Of a stretch of DNA of 64,000 nt, positions 10,291-21,010 are shown in pieces. The DNA is from Russula earlei. Lineage: Eukaryota; Basidiomycota; Agaricomycetes; Russulales; Russulaceae. Location: NCBI GenBank assembly GCA_025769875.1, contig JAGFNK010000088.1, positions 79,113 to 143,112 of the forward strand. Direction: 5' to 3'. A program made the position numbers and the translations under genes. Within the stretch, counting starts at the first letter, position 1. Every line of letters starts with the position of its first letter. The notes under the pieces are model-generated. The model did not search any database, was not told the DNA's origin, and saw only the letters and a program-made list of their open reading frames with translations.

Positions 10291-11673
10291 CTTAAAAGAA
10301 CAAAAGAACTGACTACCGGATCTACTTAGGTGGAAGAACAAACATAATCTACAAGAAGAAGATGGTGCACTATTCAAAGATGGAAAATTAGTTGTGCCCT
10401 ATCTAGAACCCCTCTTATGAAGAATCCTGCACACATATCATGACAGCATCCTTGGTGGACACATGGGAAATGCACCGAACCTTGTACTCAATCCAAGAGT
10501 CATTCTGGTGGCCTAAAATGGGTTATTTCATCCAGGACTACATTTGGGGTTGCGCCACTTGCCAAGCCAACAAATCTTCTACACACCCCACTCGCCCCCC
10601 AGTTTACCCAATTCCCCCTGAATTCCAAAAACCATTCCAAACTGTAGCCATCGACTGGATTGTTGACCTCCCCCTGTCAGAACGAAATAACACCATCATC
10701 ATCATCACGGATCACGATTCCACCAAAGCAGTGATATTCATACCTTGCCGTAAAGATATGGGAACCCTGGAAATAGCCAGATTATTTTTACAATATGCCT
10801 TCCCTTGGACCAGGGTCCCCTCTAAGATTATTTCCAACCACGACTCCTGCTTCACCTCTGATTTATTTAAAGAAATATCTAGAATTTTGGGAATTAACCA
10901 AAACCTAAGCACTGCTTACCACCCTCAAACCGACGGACAGTCAGAAAGAACTAATCAAACTTTGGAAATGTATCTCTGCATTTACACCAGAGAGAAACAA
11001 GAGGAGTGGGCACACTGGCTTCCTATAACTCAGTATCATTTCAACGCCCACAAATCCACAACCACTAAATGAACCCCTACGAATTTCTCATCAGCTTTAA
11101 CCCACAGGGACTCGGCACCCAGCTGAAATCCAAGTTCCCAGGAATTCAAGAACGCCTCCAGGCTCTAAAAGACATGCGAGAATTGGCCTGGGAAGCAATG
11201 AAAAAGGTGCAAAGCCACTGGATCAAAGAAACCAAATTCAAAGGATTCAAAGAAGGACAGAAGGTTTGGTTGGAAGGGACTAATCTGAAGACCCCCCATC
11301 AGTTTCAGAAGTTCCATCCTAAATGGTTCAGACCTTTTGTCATCACCAAGAAAATCTCCCACATTGTCTACCAACTCCACCTTCCCCCTCAATGGGGCAT
11401 CCATGACATCTTCCACGCCTCCCTTCTATCACCTGTCACTGAAACAGCCAAACATGGTCCTAAGTTCCCTAAACCCCCCCTGACCTCCTCTCGGAAGAAT
11501 ATAAGGTTGAGAAGATTACTGCCCAATGTCTCCATAGGAACCGACTCTGGTACAGAGTCCGGTGGAAAGGGTACTCTGCAGCAGAAGACACCTGGGAGCC
11601 CCTCTCAAACCTTAAAAATGCCCAAGATGCTATCACTACCTTTCATTTACGACAACCCACCAAACTCCGTACT
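10291..11673 (+). pseudogene. Integrase and chromodomain of element B
   Basis: Integrase zinc domain: HTYHDSILGGH, then CATCQ. The core contains AIDWIVDLP, SNHDSCFTS and TDGQSERTNQ, the D,D,E residues. The C-terminal domain (GQKVWLEGTNL, IHDIFHASLLSPV) leads to a chromodomain at about 11487-11655 with EEYKVEKI, WYRVRWKGYS and EDTWEPLSNL, i.e. the complete methyl-lysine-reader core. Stops at 10418-10420 (TGA, CGA in C) and near 11069 and a frameshift around 11460 interrupt it. From the chromodomain the frame runs without a stop into the accessory region (THLRQ...LRTMSTTNSD-like joint at 11674). Confidence 0.88.
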
Positions 11674-12604
11674 ATGTCTACCACTAACTCTGACCCCACA
11701 GAATCCCACTACTCAGACAAGAGCCTAGACAATCTGGAACATCAGTTTCAAAGACTTACGATACAACAACATACTCTACTCCCCCAAATCAATTCATGTA
11801 ACCCCCCTTCCTATTCAGTCAATGACCCCACTATCCCCAACCATGGACACACCATTTTTAACATAGCCACCAGGGAACAACTCTTTTCTGGAATTCCTCC
11901 TCTGGCAACTTCTGCGGATTTCAGTTACTTATGATGGACCCCTGTTTCTCCAAATTTCATTTATCTATACAGAGAGCAATACTTACAGATTTGGTATGGA
12001 ACCATATTGTACGATCAGCCTCCATAAATACCCCCACTCCTTCAGAGTGGTCTGCCTGGCACCACAAACACACTACTTCTGCCTACAATACCCCCATGTC
12101 TTCCCCAGCTCCCCCTTCGTCTCCCTTACCTATTCTTACCCCTTCCCCTACCATTAAACAAGAACCCCTTTCACCCAAAGTCATTCAACACATCATCAAT
12201 CAGCGCACGTTCATTGTCCCTGACAAGGCCAAACTCCAAGACCTCACCGCCATCCTTAACCCACTTGCCATCCATGAAGGGAGCCCTTCATCTACCCCTA
12301 CTAAAGCAGACCCCACTCACCCTGGACCTCCCTGGTTTGTCTACGAACCATATACACACGTTCCCCCCTTTCAATGGACGACGTCACCTGTTACCCTACT
12401 TACGAGTCGCTTTATGGAACAATAAACCTATGATTTTAGGAACTATGGGGCGGGGAGAACCTGCTTATGGAAACAAGCTCATCACCCTACCCGTTGTCTC
12501 TGCCCCTCACCCCTCTACCACTGCCTCTGATCTCCACCTCTTAGTTGAGGACTACTCCTTCCACTTTGATGTTGCCCAAGCACTTGAAAACCTCCATGAC
12601 CCTG
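11674..12604 (+). pseudogene. Accessory ORF3 region of element B (5' part)
   Basis: Continuous in frame with the chromodomain. Conserved with element C along its length: LDNLEHQFQRLTIQQ, NPPSYSVNDPTIPN, GHTIFNIATREQLFSG, then (after a frame change at 11931) LPILTPSPTIKQEPLS, VIQHIINQRTFIVP, GPPWFVYEPYTHVPPF and GTMGRGEPAYGNKL, VEDYSFHFDVAQALENLHDP. Pro/Ser/Thr-rich first half, globular-looking second half. No family known to me. Similarity to C drops sharply at about 12605 and the sequence becomes that of another family (next feature), so the coiled coil and zinc knuckle of B itself are missing. Confidence 0.65.
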
Positions 12605-13378
12605 CAATCACAAGTTGTTTCAGCCTATCGAGTGGTGCAGTTATCTGAGGCCACTCCTACCAGAAGAAAGGACCTTGAGGGGACATTTACAAGGCACCAT
12701 AGGGGTTTTACAAGATGCAGTAGCTAATGCACGAGCAGTGTTGACCACTGTAGATGACCTCTAGATCACTCTTGCATGCACATCCTGTGCAGTAGAAGGT
12801 CTCAAGAGCACATTGACAAGCACCCTGTAGAGACTTCTGCTGCTGAACAACTAGTGATGACCATCTTAAATAACGGTACTATTAATCTGGACACACCCCT
12901 TCCTTCCCTAACTCCAACCCTAGTAACCTCACATCATGCTACACCAGCAGAAGCTAGGGCTGGGTCAGAACCCCCATTCACTGGGCAAGGAAGACGAGGA
13001 AGAGGTGGCAAGGGACGATCTCTACAACATAGCGCTTGACTCAGAGGAGAATCTAGTGCTCCCCCAACTGCAACTGTGAGATGAGGTGGTGGACTCCCAG
13101 CCTGAGAAGTTCTCAATGCAGTGCACCTAGCTTCAACTTCATAACGCATGTCCTGAGCTAGTACCTCTAACCTTGGACCAATCACCACCAAAGCAGAGAT
13201 AAAGCAATATGAATACTACACGGAGCTGAACTCTCTAGAATATAGTCCAAGGTGTATAGATAGGGACGTCCCTACCCTCCTCACTGAACAAGATCCTCTA
13301 GAAATGACTGAAGGGTAGGAAGGCGAGTGGGTCGAGGGTTACCATAGAGTAAGTGACTAGGTCATGCCAGACCTAGCC
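12605..13378 (+). pseudogene. ORF3 tail of a different gypsy family (D)
   Basis: In shifting frames the segment reads AYRVVQLSEATPTRRKDLEG, then LQGTIGVLQDAVANARAVL, which aligns in position and pattern with the C-element stretch YRLRTSSFQLKILEGK / SIQGALSVLQGQLADRL. It is a helical, coiled-coil-like part of ORF3. Further on, 12776-13039 is open and ends in an Arg/Gly-rich run (GRRGRGGKG). Several stops show decay. The block ends in a polypurine tract and an LTR of another family, so it is the 3' tail of a related but distinct element joined to B. Confidence 0.5.
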
Positions 13379-13392
13379 TAGAGGGGGTATGG
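13379..13392 (+). other. Polypurine tract of element D
   Basis: TAGAGGGGGTATGG immediately precedes the TGTTAGG start of the next LTR, which marks 13393-13848 as a 3' LTR and not a solo LTR. Confidence 0.6.
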
Positions 13393-13848
13393 TGTTAGGA
13401 TTCTTGTGTTTTGCACTCTTATCTGCTTACCTCTGCTTGGTGACTCATACTGAGCATCTTAAGTGACTCATTGCCATGGCTGTACGGTCAGTAGGGAGGT
13501 TGGCTGGACTGTAGGAGGTTCAAGTCCTGCAGAAGTACAGCGGTTCTTGCTAAGTTGGGATACTGGATACCTAGGAAGTGTATGTCATCGGGATATGACT
13601 GTGATTACTATGCGTAGGGATCTCATAGTATAGGTATATGGAAAAATAGTAAACTCTCTTACAAGAAACAATCATCTTGTCAACACTCTAAACAAACTAT
13701 AGTGACAGCTCTAAGTGAAAGAGGCCCCTCTCTCCTCTTACATCTATTCTTCCTGAGATAATATCAAAGGATTCGAAGTCTAGTGCTTGAACTAAATCAA
13801 GCAACTCTTTCACTAAGAGTCAATAATAAGATCAGTCAGATCTTAACA
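13393..13848 (+). repeat. 3' LTR of family D (456 bp)
   Basis: Starts TGTTAGGATTC and ends GATCTTAACA. The last about 200 bp match the solo LTR at 19651-20188 closely (TCTTACAAG...ATCATCTTGTCAA, and the ending). It differs completely from the 5' LTR of element B. The flanks (GAACT before B, TGTAG after D) do not form a target duplication. Confidence 0.7.
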
Positions 13849-14640
13849 TGTAGTGTAGTGAATAATTTACATAAGTATTATATTGCAATGTCTGTCTGCC
13901 AAGCATCTAGATGAGGTTAGACATGGTCACTGCCAAGTGATAATGTTTTAATAAATGACACTTTGATTATGGGCAATAACGCAACATTTTTGATAATTTT
14001 TTTATAATGTACTTGAGGTTCTTTCTCCTGATGGCCCTGGGGCCTCACTTGCAAGCGTGCCTCCCTTCTGTTCTTTCTATCTTTTGCCTCAATCCCTTGT
14101 CACACATTCCAATGTTGTGTATAAAGGAGGTCCTTATCTCCACTAATAAATATTGGTTCTTCCCCATTCTGGTCACCATGCGGGCTCAGGTTCTAATATA
14201 ATAGGCTGCTGGCTCATCTTTCTTGATCTCTGGTCATCTATACAGGCTGGTTTACCATCACCTTTTTTGGGGCATAATAGGTGTTGTTCATACCTGGTCA
14301 TCTATGCAGGCCAATTGGACAACACGCTCTAGCCCTTTCAGGGACACAATACATGGGCCTTTCAGTACCATATGCTATTGCACAGGATCACAGGCAGTTT
14401 TTTTCTTCCTTTTGAATCCACATTTAAGTTTTTGTGACTGAAGAATGTTTTCCAGTGCACTTTCCCCAATCAATCACTTTTCAGAATCATCACTTTAGGC
14501 CGCCATCAGCGATGGCTATACACCGCCTCAGGCTTCTTGTCTCCATGGGTGCTTATGCTTCTCAGTGCAAATGACTAAATCTGTATGTTTGGAATTTGAC
14601 CCCCAGATGAAGCATGATCATGTTGCCGGCTGCCTGTAGC
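13849..14640 (+). other. Intergenic stretch without recognisable gene
   Basis: AT-rich near the LTR, then mixed composition with short pyrimidine tracts. Small open frames of 60-70 codons on both strands have no motif or sensible composition. I see no repeat or RNA gene here. Confidence 0.4.
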
Positions 14641-14654
14641 AAAGGGCCCATCAG

Positions 14655-14968
14655 CGAAATGTTGCACACTCTTTTTACGCAGATATACCCATACAAGAGA
14701 ATGCCATCTACCCCCCCTACATTGATGTCAAAAGGTCATTCTCTATGCCAAGCCGTGCACCCCCAGAGGTATGTGACACTCTTATCCAAGTCGCTGGCCA
14801 CATGCTTTTGATGTTGGGCTATTTTGATGAATGCCTTGAGCAAAACCCAAATTTGAGATGTGACTTCCCTCTCATCCCTTGGCATGGGGAAATAGTGGTG
14901 TTGTTTGTTGGAAAAAGGAAGCATTTTCTTGCCCAGGGCCCATCTGGGTCTGTTGTCCACCTTGCTAT
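14655..14968 (+). pseudogene. Fragment of an unknown protein-coding gene
   Basis: One frame stays open for about 110 codons and reads like real protein: ENAIYPPYIDVKRSFSMPSR, EVCDTLIQVAGHMLLML, FDECLEQNPNLRCDFPLIPW, GEIVVLFVGKRKHFLAQGP, SGSVVHLAI. I do not recognise the family. The right end is cut by the hAT element, whose target duplication lies at 14969-14976, so this is probably a host (or older repeat) coding exon used as insertion site. After the hAT element (18272) the same frame might continue for a few codons but coding character is soon lost. Confidence 0.4.
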
Positions 14969-14976
14969 TCTATTGC

Positions 14977-14994
14977 TAAGGTGTGAAACGGGTA
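14977..14994 (+). repeat. hAT terminal inverted repeat, left
   Basis: TAAGGTGTGAAACGGGTA; its partner is the reverse complement of 18254-18271, differing only at positions 11 and 12. Confidence 0.85.
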
Positions 14995-15195
14995 ACCCCC
15001 GGGTAAAATTTCCTGAACCCCTACCTGTACCCGTGAACACCGTACCCTTACAGATAAAGGGTATGGTTTCACCATACATTGCTCGGGTTCACCGTTACTG
15101 GTATGGGTTCTATAATAACCATGGTATGTAAGAAAAAACCATGGGTTTCACGTATGTATCACTAGCTAGTAAAATAAAAGAAGTACATAGTATAA

Positions 15196-18000
15196 CTAAT
15201 CAAGTGAAATGTTCTTTTTTGACGACACTGCAGCCAACACATCATCAAACACAAGGAGACCGCAATGGGCCCAGGAACCAAAGCAGAGAAAAGCTCGAAT
15301 TGAACCTAATGAGAGATTATTGTGCATGAATGGGAGAAGGTGACGGCCTTGTGAAAAAACCCGTTCAACAGCTGATGAGGTGGCAGGGATACTGAGATAA
15401 TCCAAAGCCATATGATGAAGGCTTGGATATATGAAACAGTTGTCGTACCACCACTTCAGCGGATCTTTGATGTTTTCAACAGGGAGGCTCAAGTAGGCCT
15501 GGACCTCATTCCAGTGGAGTTGGGTAGTGACAGAGAGATTACCGAATGATGCATATCCTTCATCGTTTGCTTCTTTCATTTGGGCCGAGTCTCGGTCCAG
15601 GTCATCAGTGGTAGGCTTCTCATACTTCGCGTATTCATCATAAACAAGGTTCTCTGCCACCTCAATCCATTCACCTTCCCAATTCTGGTTGCAAAAATAT
15701 TTGAGTTTCATGCCAGGGTGTAGAACCATAGTGATGCGGTATGCAATAGAGTTGTCGGTGAGGGAGTAGTAACGGTTCATTTTCTTGCGTGCAAGCTTCA
15801 TGGCTTCAACAAGAGCAGCTGGGAACTCTTTCCCTGTCTTTGGGTTGAGATGGCTAGTAAGCCGATCCATTGTTGGAATGATGGCAGCGACTCCCGCAGA
15901 GTCTTGTGAAAAGAAGATAGTTGCGTTCTTGAATTGCTTTGGGGAGATATTAGGAATTAATTCAATTAAGTAAAAATATGACTTACCCATAGTACCAAGA
16001 CAAGATCTTCAACAATAACCCACTCTTTATCATCAAGCTCATACTTCCGAAGCTTGAGGACCTTGTCGGCCATCATTGCATCAATAACCTCACAATATTT
16101 TGTTGCAAAACAAAGCATGTAGTATGTCGAATTCTAGCGTGTCACAATGTCATGCAGCATGAGGCGTGGCTTGAGTCTGAGCTCCTTGCAACACTTGCGC
16201 CACTTCGGGAGAGTGATAGTTGTTGAGTGAATGATAGCAAATGACAGATGATGAAGCTATTGAATCAAGAACAGTGGTTACTCCGAGTCCCAGGGAACAA
16301 CTAAGATAGTACATACCTTCATCACGATTTGATGAACAGTAGCTGTAGTTTCCATGATCTCTTCCTTCTTCTTCTTGTCTAGGTTCTCAAGTTCATCAAT
16401 ACCATCATCATCATTATCCTCATCTGGTACATCCAATCCGTCTTCATCTTCGTCCTCGTCCTCATCCTCATCTTAGTCTTCGTCCTCGTCTTCTTCATCG
16501 AGTGCACCATCTTCATCAACGTCATCATTGTTATCGGATATGCCAGCGTTGAATGGGCTGAGGAGGGCTTTGGCCGAGAGATGCAGAGTGTGATTAAAAC
16601 AGCGGACGTGGTTTTGTCCATCAAAAGAGTTCTCCATCGTTGCGAGAGCTTTGGTCTGCATGTTGTTCGCAGATCCATTGTCAGTGTTTATGGCCAGAAT
16701 ACAATCTTGGAGTCCAAACATTTCGAGCATCTTCTGAAAGGCCTTTGCCAAAGCTGTACCCATATGAGATTCCAGAACCTCAATGATATTGAGTAAGAAA
16801 GCTAGCATGGCACCTTGATGCTCAAGGTGTACAGTCCAGGCAACGAACACGCGGTGGTTGGTTGAAGTCCAACAATCGGTCACAAAGTAAATGCGACCTG
16901 GGTGTTCTCGCAGTAGTTTGCTTATCCGTTCATGGCACTTGATGTATGTGGCCTTGACATCACATCAAACCATGTTTGGACATGGAACTTTACGGTTGGG
17001 GTGCCCGGTCTTGAAAATATCGATGAGCTCGGGATCAGAGACAATTTGCAGAGGATGGTTGCATTCTACCACCCATTTTGCAATGTGCGCGCTGTTCAAC
17101 ATGTTTAGAATAGAGCATTTAGCTGATAATAAGTACTACTTACCGAAATTCTGTGTTCGTGTGTGCTCAATGCGAGTACATGACAGGCCGCTGTCCTTGG
17201 CAGGCAAATGCTGCAAATATGTTGCCAGTGCGGCCTTCACTAGCAGCCTTGCCCTTCATAGCTGCATTCACCGCATCCTTGCCAAAGCATCGGATGGCAT
17301 GGTGCTTGAGATTTGCAGTTGAAGATTTGTCGCCCTTATCTTGATAGTGCCGAACGCCTTTCAAGCCTGTCTTGCAATGTTTTGACAAACAGGTGAAGAA
17401 GTGGGAGATGCAGTTTTTGTGAATTTGAATAGAGATGTCGGGCTTGAAAAACGTGTAGATGGGGGACTGCCATGACTTCTTTGCATCTTCTAGTGTCCAA
17501 GTAAGCAAAAGAGGTAAAAAATGATAATGAAACGACATATGTAGGTCTTTTTCAAGCTCCTCATTATCTGATTCAATCTTGATAGCATCGCCGGTTGTGC
17601 TGTTGCTGCTGATACTCATATGATCATCCATCGTCAGTGCTTGCTCCACTTCTTGTTTGCTTTCAACGGGTGTGGAGGTGGCATTGGATGCCACATGCTT
17701 TGTGTGCTTGAGAGGCTGGGTGATTGCCTTCGAGCCATTTGCGATGCTACGTTTGACTCCACGCTGGAGTGCCTTGGTGCTCAACTTGACTGCGCTGGCA
17801 AAGGAAGAGGTCGACGCTGAAGTCTGCCATGAAGAGCGCGATGACTTTGCTGAGGACTTTGACCCCAAATTGCAAGGCATGAGCAACAAGTGAGATGTTG
17901 AAGATAATTTGCTCACCTTTATATGATCCAGCCAGATCTCGATGAACCGACCCTTCTGACCCATGTCATACGACTTTGCAAACATGGCACTAAGTGCTGT
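15196..18000 (-). pseudogene. hAT transposase, multi-exon, three nonsense codons
   Basis: Transposase that would cut and paste the element. From the N-terminus (about 17950 downward): a Ser/Lys-rich leader, a BED-type zinc finger (TCLSKHCKTG ... ANLKHHAIRCFG), the RNase H-like core (YFVTDCWTSTNHRVF, LAINTDNGSANNMQT, HVRCFNHTLHLSAKA), an acidic insert (EDEDED), TRxNSTYYMLCFA, and the C-terminal dimerisation domain (ALDYLSIPATSSAVERVFSQ, near 15380). Introns with good ends are visible on the minus strand: gtaagt...acag (about 17150-17097), gtatgt...atag (about 16315-16257) and gtaagt...aaag (about 15990-15940). Nonsense codons: TGA at 16967-16965, TAA at 16475-16473, TAG at 16136-16134. Start codon not certain. 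Confidence 0.85.
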
Positions 18001-18253
18001 CTTCGTGTAAAGGGAGGCGGCCGCTGAGTCCGAGTCGCGCTCACCAGTTTTCTCATGATTGTGATCAACAATTGCTTCTGTTTGGGCTGGTCCCAAGCCT
18101 GTGCAAGCTGTCACCCTGCAGGAGACTCTTGAATAGTGCTTTCGATACCCGTAAACCCGGCTGATAAGGGTGCGGTGTTGCATGGGTGTGACAAATTTAA
18201 AACCGTACCCATACCCATGCCTACTCGTGACCAAATTGTCACGGTGTCACCCG

Positions 18254-18271
18254 TACCCGAGTCACACCTTA
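18254..18271 (-). repeat. hAT terminal inverted repeat, right
   Basis: Ends CACACCTTA, followed by the target duplication GCTATTGC at 18272-18279. Confidence 0.85.
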
Positions 18272-18279
18272 GCTATTGC

Positions 18280-18870
18280 ATAGTCCATTTTATCTATTAC
18301 TCAGAATACAAGCTCATTCACTACACAGGTATATGGGTATATGTATAACTCATGTGGAACTTGGAACACCTTTTTCCTCCCATTTGAAGATGTTTGTATC
18401 TTTCCTCTTTCAGGTAGTGTAGTTTCTGATGCAACCCCAGCCTGTTAGAGATGGACTTGGACGCGACCTGTCTGGCAAATATTTCTATATCAGTGCAGAG
18501 CATGGAGAGCATTAAATTTTTGTTTAGTATACACTTATGTATGGAATGTTCTTATGTACATGTCATGGCTGCGACAAGCCAGATGTGTGATGGACCCATT
18601 GGGCCATAATTGTATTCTCAGCATAGGTGTGCGGAAATAAATTGTATCATCGGAAAATTTGTATTTTTATCTCAAATTGGCCTCTGCCAGTGTGGGGGCC
18701 TGACAGTCTACCCATCCACCCCATGGATCATTCATCAACCATTGTCTGACCAACATGGCTGCCTGAGTCACATCTAGTAGCCATTGTCCAAATGTCCAAA
18801 TGAACACCCTTCAATGAGTTGTTCATCCATGTTATCCATCCTTCTGGGTCAATTATGTGCTGAAGAAGAC
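18280..18870 (+). other. No recognisable gene
   Basis: Short open frames only, none with protein-like composition. Lies between the hAT element and the WD40 remnant; may include decayed 5' parts of that gene. Confidence 0.35.
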
Positions 18871-18879
18871 TCTTGACAA

Positions 18880-20600
18880 AACATTATGACTCCATCAACA
18901 CTCTAGCCTTCTCACACGATGGTTCACTGTTTGCCAGTGGTGCTGACGATGGTCTTATCATCATTTTCCAGGGACATGGAAGTGGACATGAGGTTTGCTA
19001 ATTTCAAGTCAAGGTGCCAGTGACAACATTACTCTAGCATTCTCAATTTGGCTGTACTGTGGTGGCCAGCGATGCAAGTGGTGACGTGCATACATTATGC
19101 CTTCAAAGTTGGCAGATGTAAGTGTTTCTCATTGCCTGGCTATGTTCGAGCAACAACTGATTAAACTGAAATGTTCTGGGTACAGCAAAATTTGGCATTC
19201 CCTCAATAGCATGCCTGGCCCAATTCATTGCATGGCACAGAGTGGGATTTGGTTGGCCATTAGTTCCGGCAATGTCATCCAACTGATCAAGCAAGCGACC
19301 ATTAGTTTGTTTGAACCATGCCTCTTGCGACTGCTGGCTGACCCAGGTACCAATTCTAACAAACAGCTACTTGGGAAAGAGCAGCTCTCCTCCCAGATCC
19401 ACCTAAGTTCCTGGAGCTGGATGGAGAGCTGCTGGAGCCCATGGCATGGGCCCTCCATTTAATGATGACGTCCTGCTTATGACGAATTTGGACCATGGTG
19501 TGATGTGAGTTCTCCATAATTTACGACAGATCTCCTTAACCTATCGAACTCTTTAGTGCGTGGAATCTGAAGACCTTTGAGATCATGGTGCATTCACCTG
19601 GGTTCATGTAAACTGTATGACGCACCACTTCTGCCTCTTGCCCACACTCCTGTGTTAGGATTCTCATGTCTCTTCATTCTGATCTGCTTACCTATGCTCT
19701 GGTGACTCAATTCTGTTTACTCATATGTGCTTATCCATCTGGCTTAGTGATCGCTTACTGATCTGCTTACTGATTAATTGGTAATGGCTTACTCACTACT
19801 TACTGGTTAATGACAGATACTAGGAAAGAATGACTCACATGTGAGCCATTTCTGACATTCTCGAATTGTGCTCCATGTATTTGAATACTACTGGTTCTCA
19901 GCTATGTACACCCCAAGTTTCGTACAAATCGGATCATTAGTTGTTCAGATATCGTATAAATAGTCTGTGGTACCAAGAAGTCAAGCCTTACGCTCAACTT
20001 GCTCTCTTACAAGCAACAATCATCTTGTCAATGTTCTAAACAAACTATAAGTGATAACTCTAAGTGAAAGAGGTCCCTCTCTTCTCTTACACCTATTCTT
20101 CCTGAGATAATATTAAAGGACTCAGAGTTTAGTGCTTGAACTAAATCAAGCAACTCTTTCACTAAGAGTCGGTAATAAGATCTTAACATCCTGAGATTGA
20201 TGAGCACATAGAGGCTGTTTGGCAGTATCCCCTGATGAGAAGACGCTGGCCATTATGAACCTTTATGATGGCATTGACTGGTATTCCCTGACTTCCAATC
20301 ACTTTGTGGATGCCCCATTCTAGCACACCAATGCATCCAATGCTGAAGAATGTCATTCTACCCTTGACATTCATCCATGCTAGCAATGACATTAAACATT
20401 GTTCTGGTTTAGACACTCATGCATGACTGTGCTTTGCTCAGGATTACCCCTCTGCTTGGAGCGCCTGCCAAATTGTGACCAGCGTGGCTGAGAGGGGCTC
20501 GGAGATGGTGGTTCAGTATTGGATTCAAGATTGCAATGTGCAAAAGCATGCAGAACCTGGACAACAGGTGACAAAGAAGTCAATCCAGGGGCTGACTATA
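18880..20600 (+). pseudogene. WD40-repeat gene remnant split by a solo LTR
   Basis: Blade-type WD40 sequence is readable at 18880-18990 (KHYDSINTLAFSHDGSLFAS, GADDGLIIIFQGHG). Further right, LELDGELLEPMAW and NDDVLLMTNLDHGVM precede an intron-like segment (gtgagttct...ctttag, about 19506-19556), then WNLKTFEIMVHSPG. After the LTR (19651-20188), SPDEKTLAIMNLYDGIDWYS at about 20235 has the same WD40 character, and 20450-20560 is open (DYPSAWSACQIVTSVAERGS). WD40 propellers are protein-interaction scaffolds. Stops and frame changes between these pieces show it is no longer functional. This is likely a former host gene; a domesticated or repeated gene family is possible. Confidence 0.55.
19651..20188 (+). 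repeat. Solo LTR of family D (538 bp)
   Basis: Starts TGTTAGGATTC and ends GATCTTAACA, like 13393-13848; the 3' halves are very similar while the 5' halves have diverged or carry indels. A TATA-like CGTATAAATAG lies near 19960. Coding fragments of one WD40 gene lie on either side and no internal retroelement sequence is attached, so it is a solo LTR left by recombination. No convincing 5-bp duplication is left. Confidence 0.75.
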
Positions 20601-20629
20601 TTGTTGTAATGTAATATCATAATATGCTA

Positions 20630-21010
20630 CGTGCACTGTGACCAGCTGACCCATTGTTTGCAGAAGCAAGCTTCAGTGATGGCCATCATGCTTCTTGGTC
20701 TAGCTGTCTTTGTCGCTTTCTGGAACCGGAATGTTTGGTCCATCTATTTGCCAGGTGGTGCACAGGGTTATGGATGTGTGAAGCTGAGCGTTTTGATATT
20801 GTTTGGGTTGCAACCAGAGGGCTCATTGCAGAGGACTTGGGCAAGAGCAATGATGACAGTGGGCATGTGTCAGCTCAGCTCTGGGAATCTATGGGTGATG
20901 ATGATGATGATGATGATGATGTCTGTCTGGGAAGGAAGGCTTGTGCACTTGATTGCTCAGTTTTCTATTTGTGTTTAACTTTTCAAATGAGCAGCCATTC
21001 CGTAGAATGA
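20630..21010 (+). pseudogene. Open stretch with possible membrane segment and Asp repeat
   Basis: Overlapping open frames. One contains a hydrophobic run (VMAIMLLGLAVFVAFW) that could span a membrane; the other carries the GAT microsatellite as poly-Asp and reads LSHSVE-like host sequence. It directly follows the WD40 pieces and could be the 3' end of that gene. I cannot decide between frames; low confidence. Confidence 0.25.
20896..20922 (+). repeat. GAT trinucleotide microsatellite
   Basis: Nine uninterrupted or nearly uninterrupted GAT/ATG units, coding for Asp or Met depending on frame. Confidence 0.85.

Larger units (their letters stand above)
14977..18271 (-). mobile_element. hAT DNA transposon (3295 bp)
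   Basis: Terminal inverted repeats at 14977-14994 and 18254-18271 match at 16 of 18 positions (TAAGGTGTGA...CGGGTA). Flanking 8-bp duplications TCTATTGC (14969-14976) and GCTATTGC (18272-18279) agree at 7 of 8 positions, the hAT hallmark. Subterminal regions at both ends carry many GGGTA/TACCC motifs, typical transposase-binding repeats. One transposase gene fills the interior on the minus strand. Its structure is complete and the coding region has only three nonsense codons, so the insertion is fairly young. Confidence 0.88.

Noticed and set aside
15785..17893. Plus-strand frames inside the hAT element
   Set aside because: Antisense to the transposase, whose domains and introns are clear on the minus strand.
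13393..20188. The two family-D LTRs as the ends of one element
   Set aside because: They flank no retroelement coding sequence but a hAT element and host-like DNA, are only partly similar, and the outer flanks do not match.
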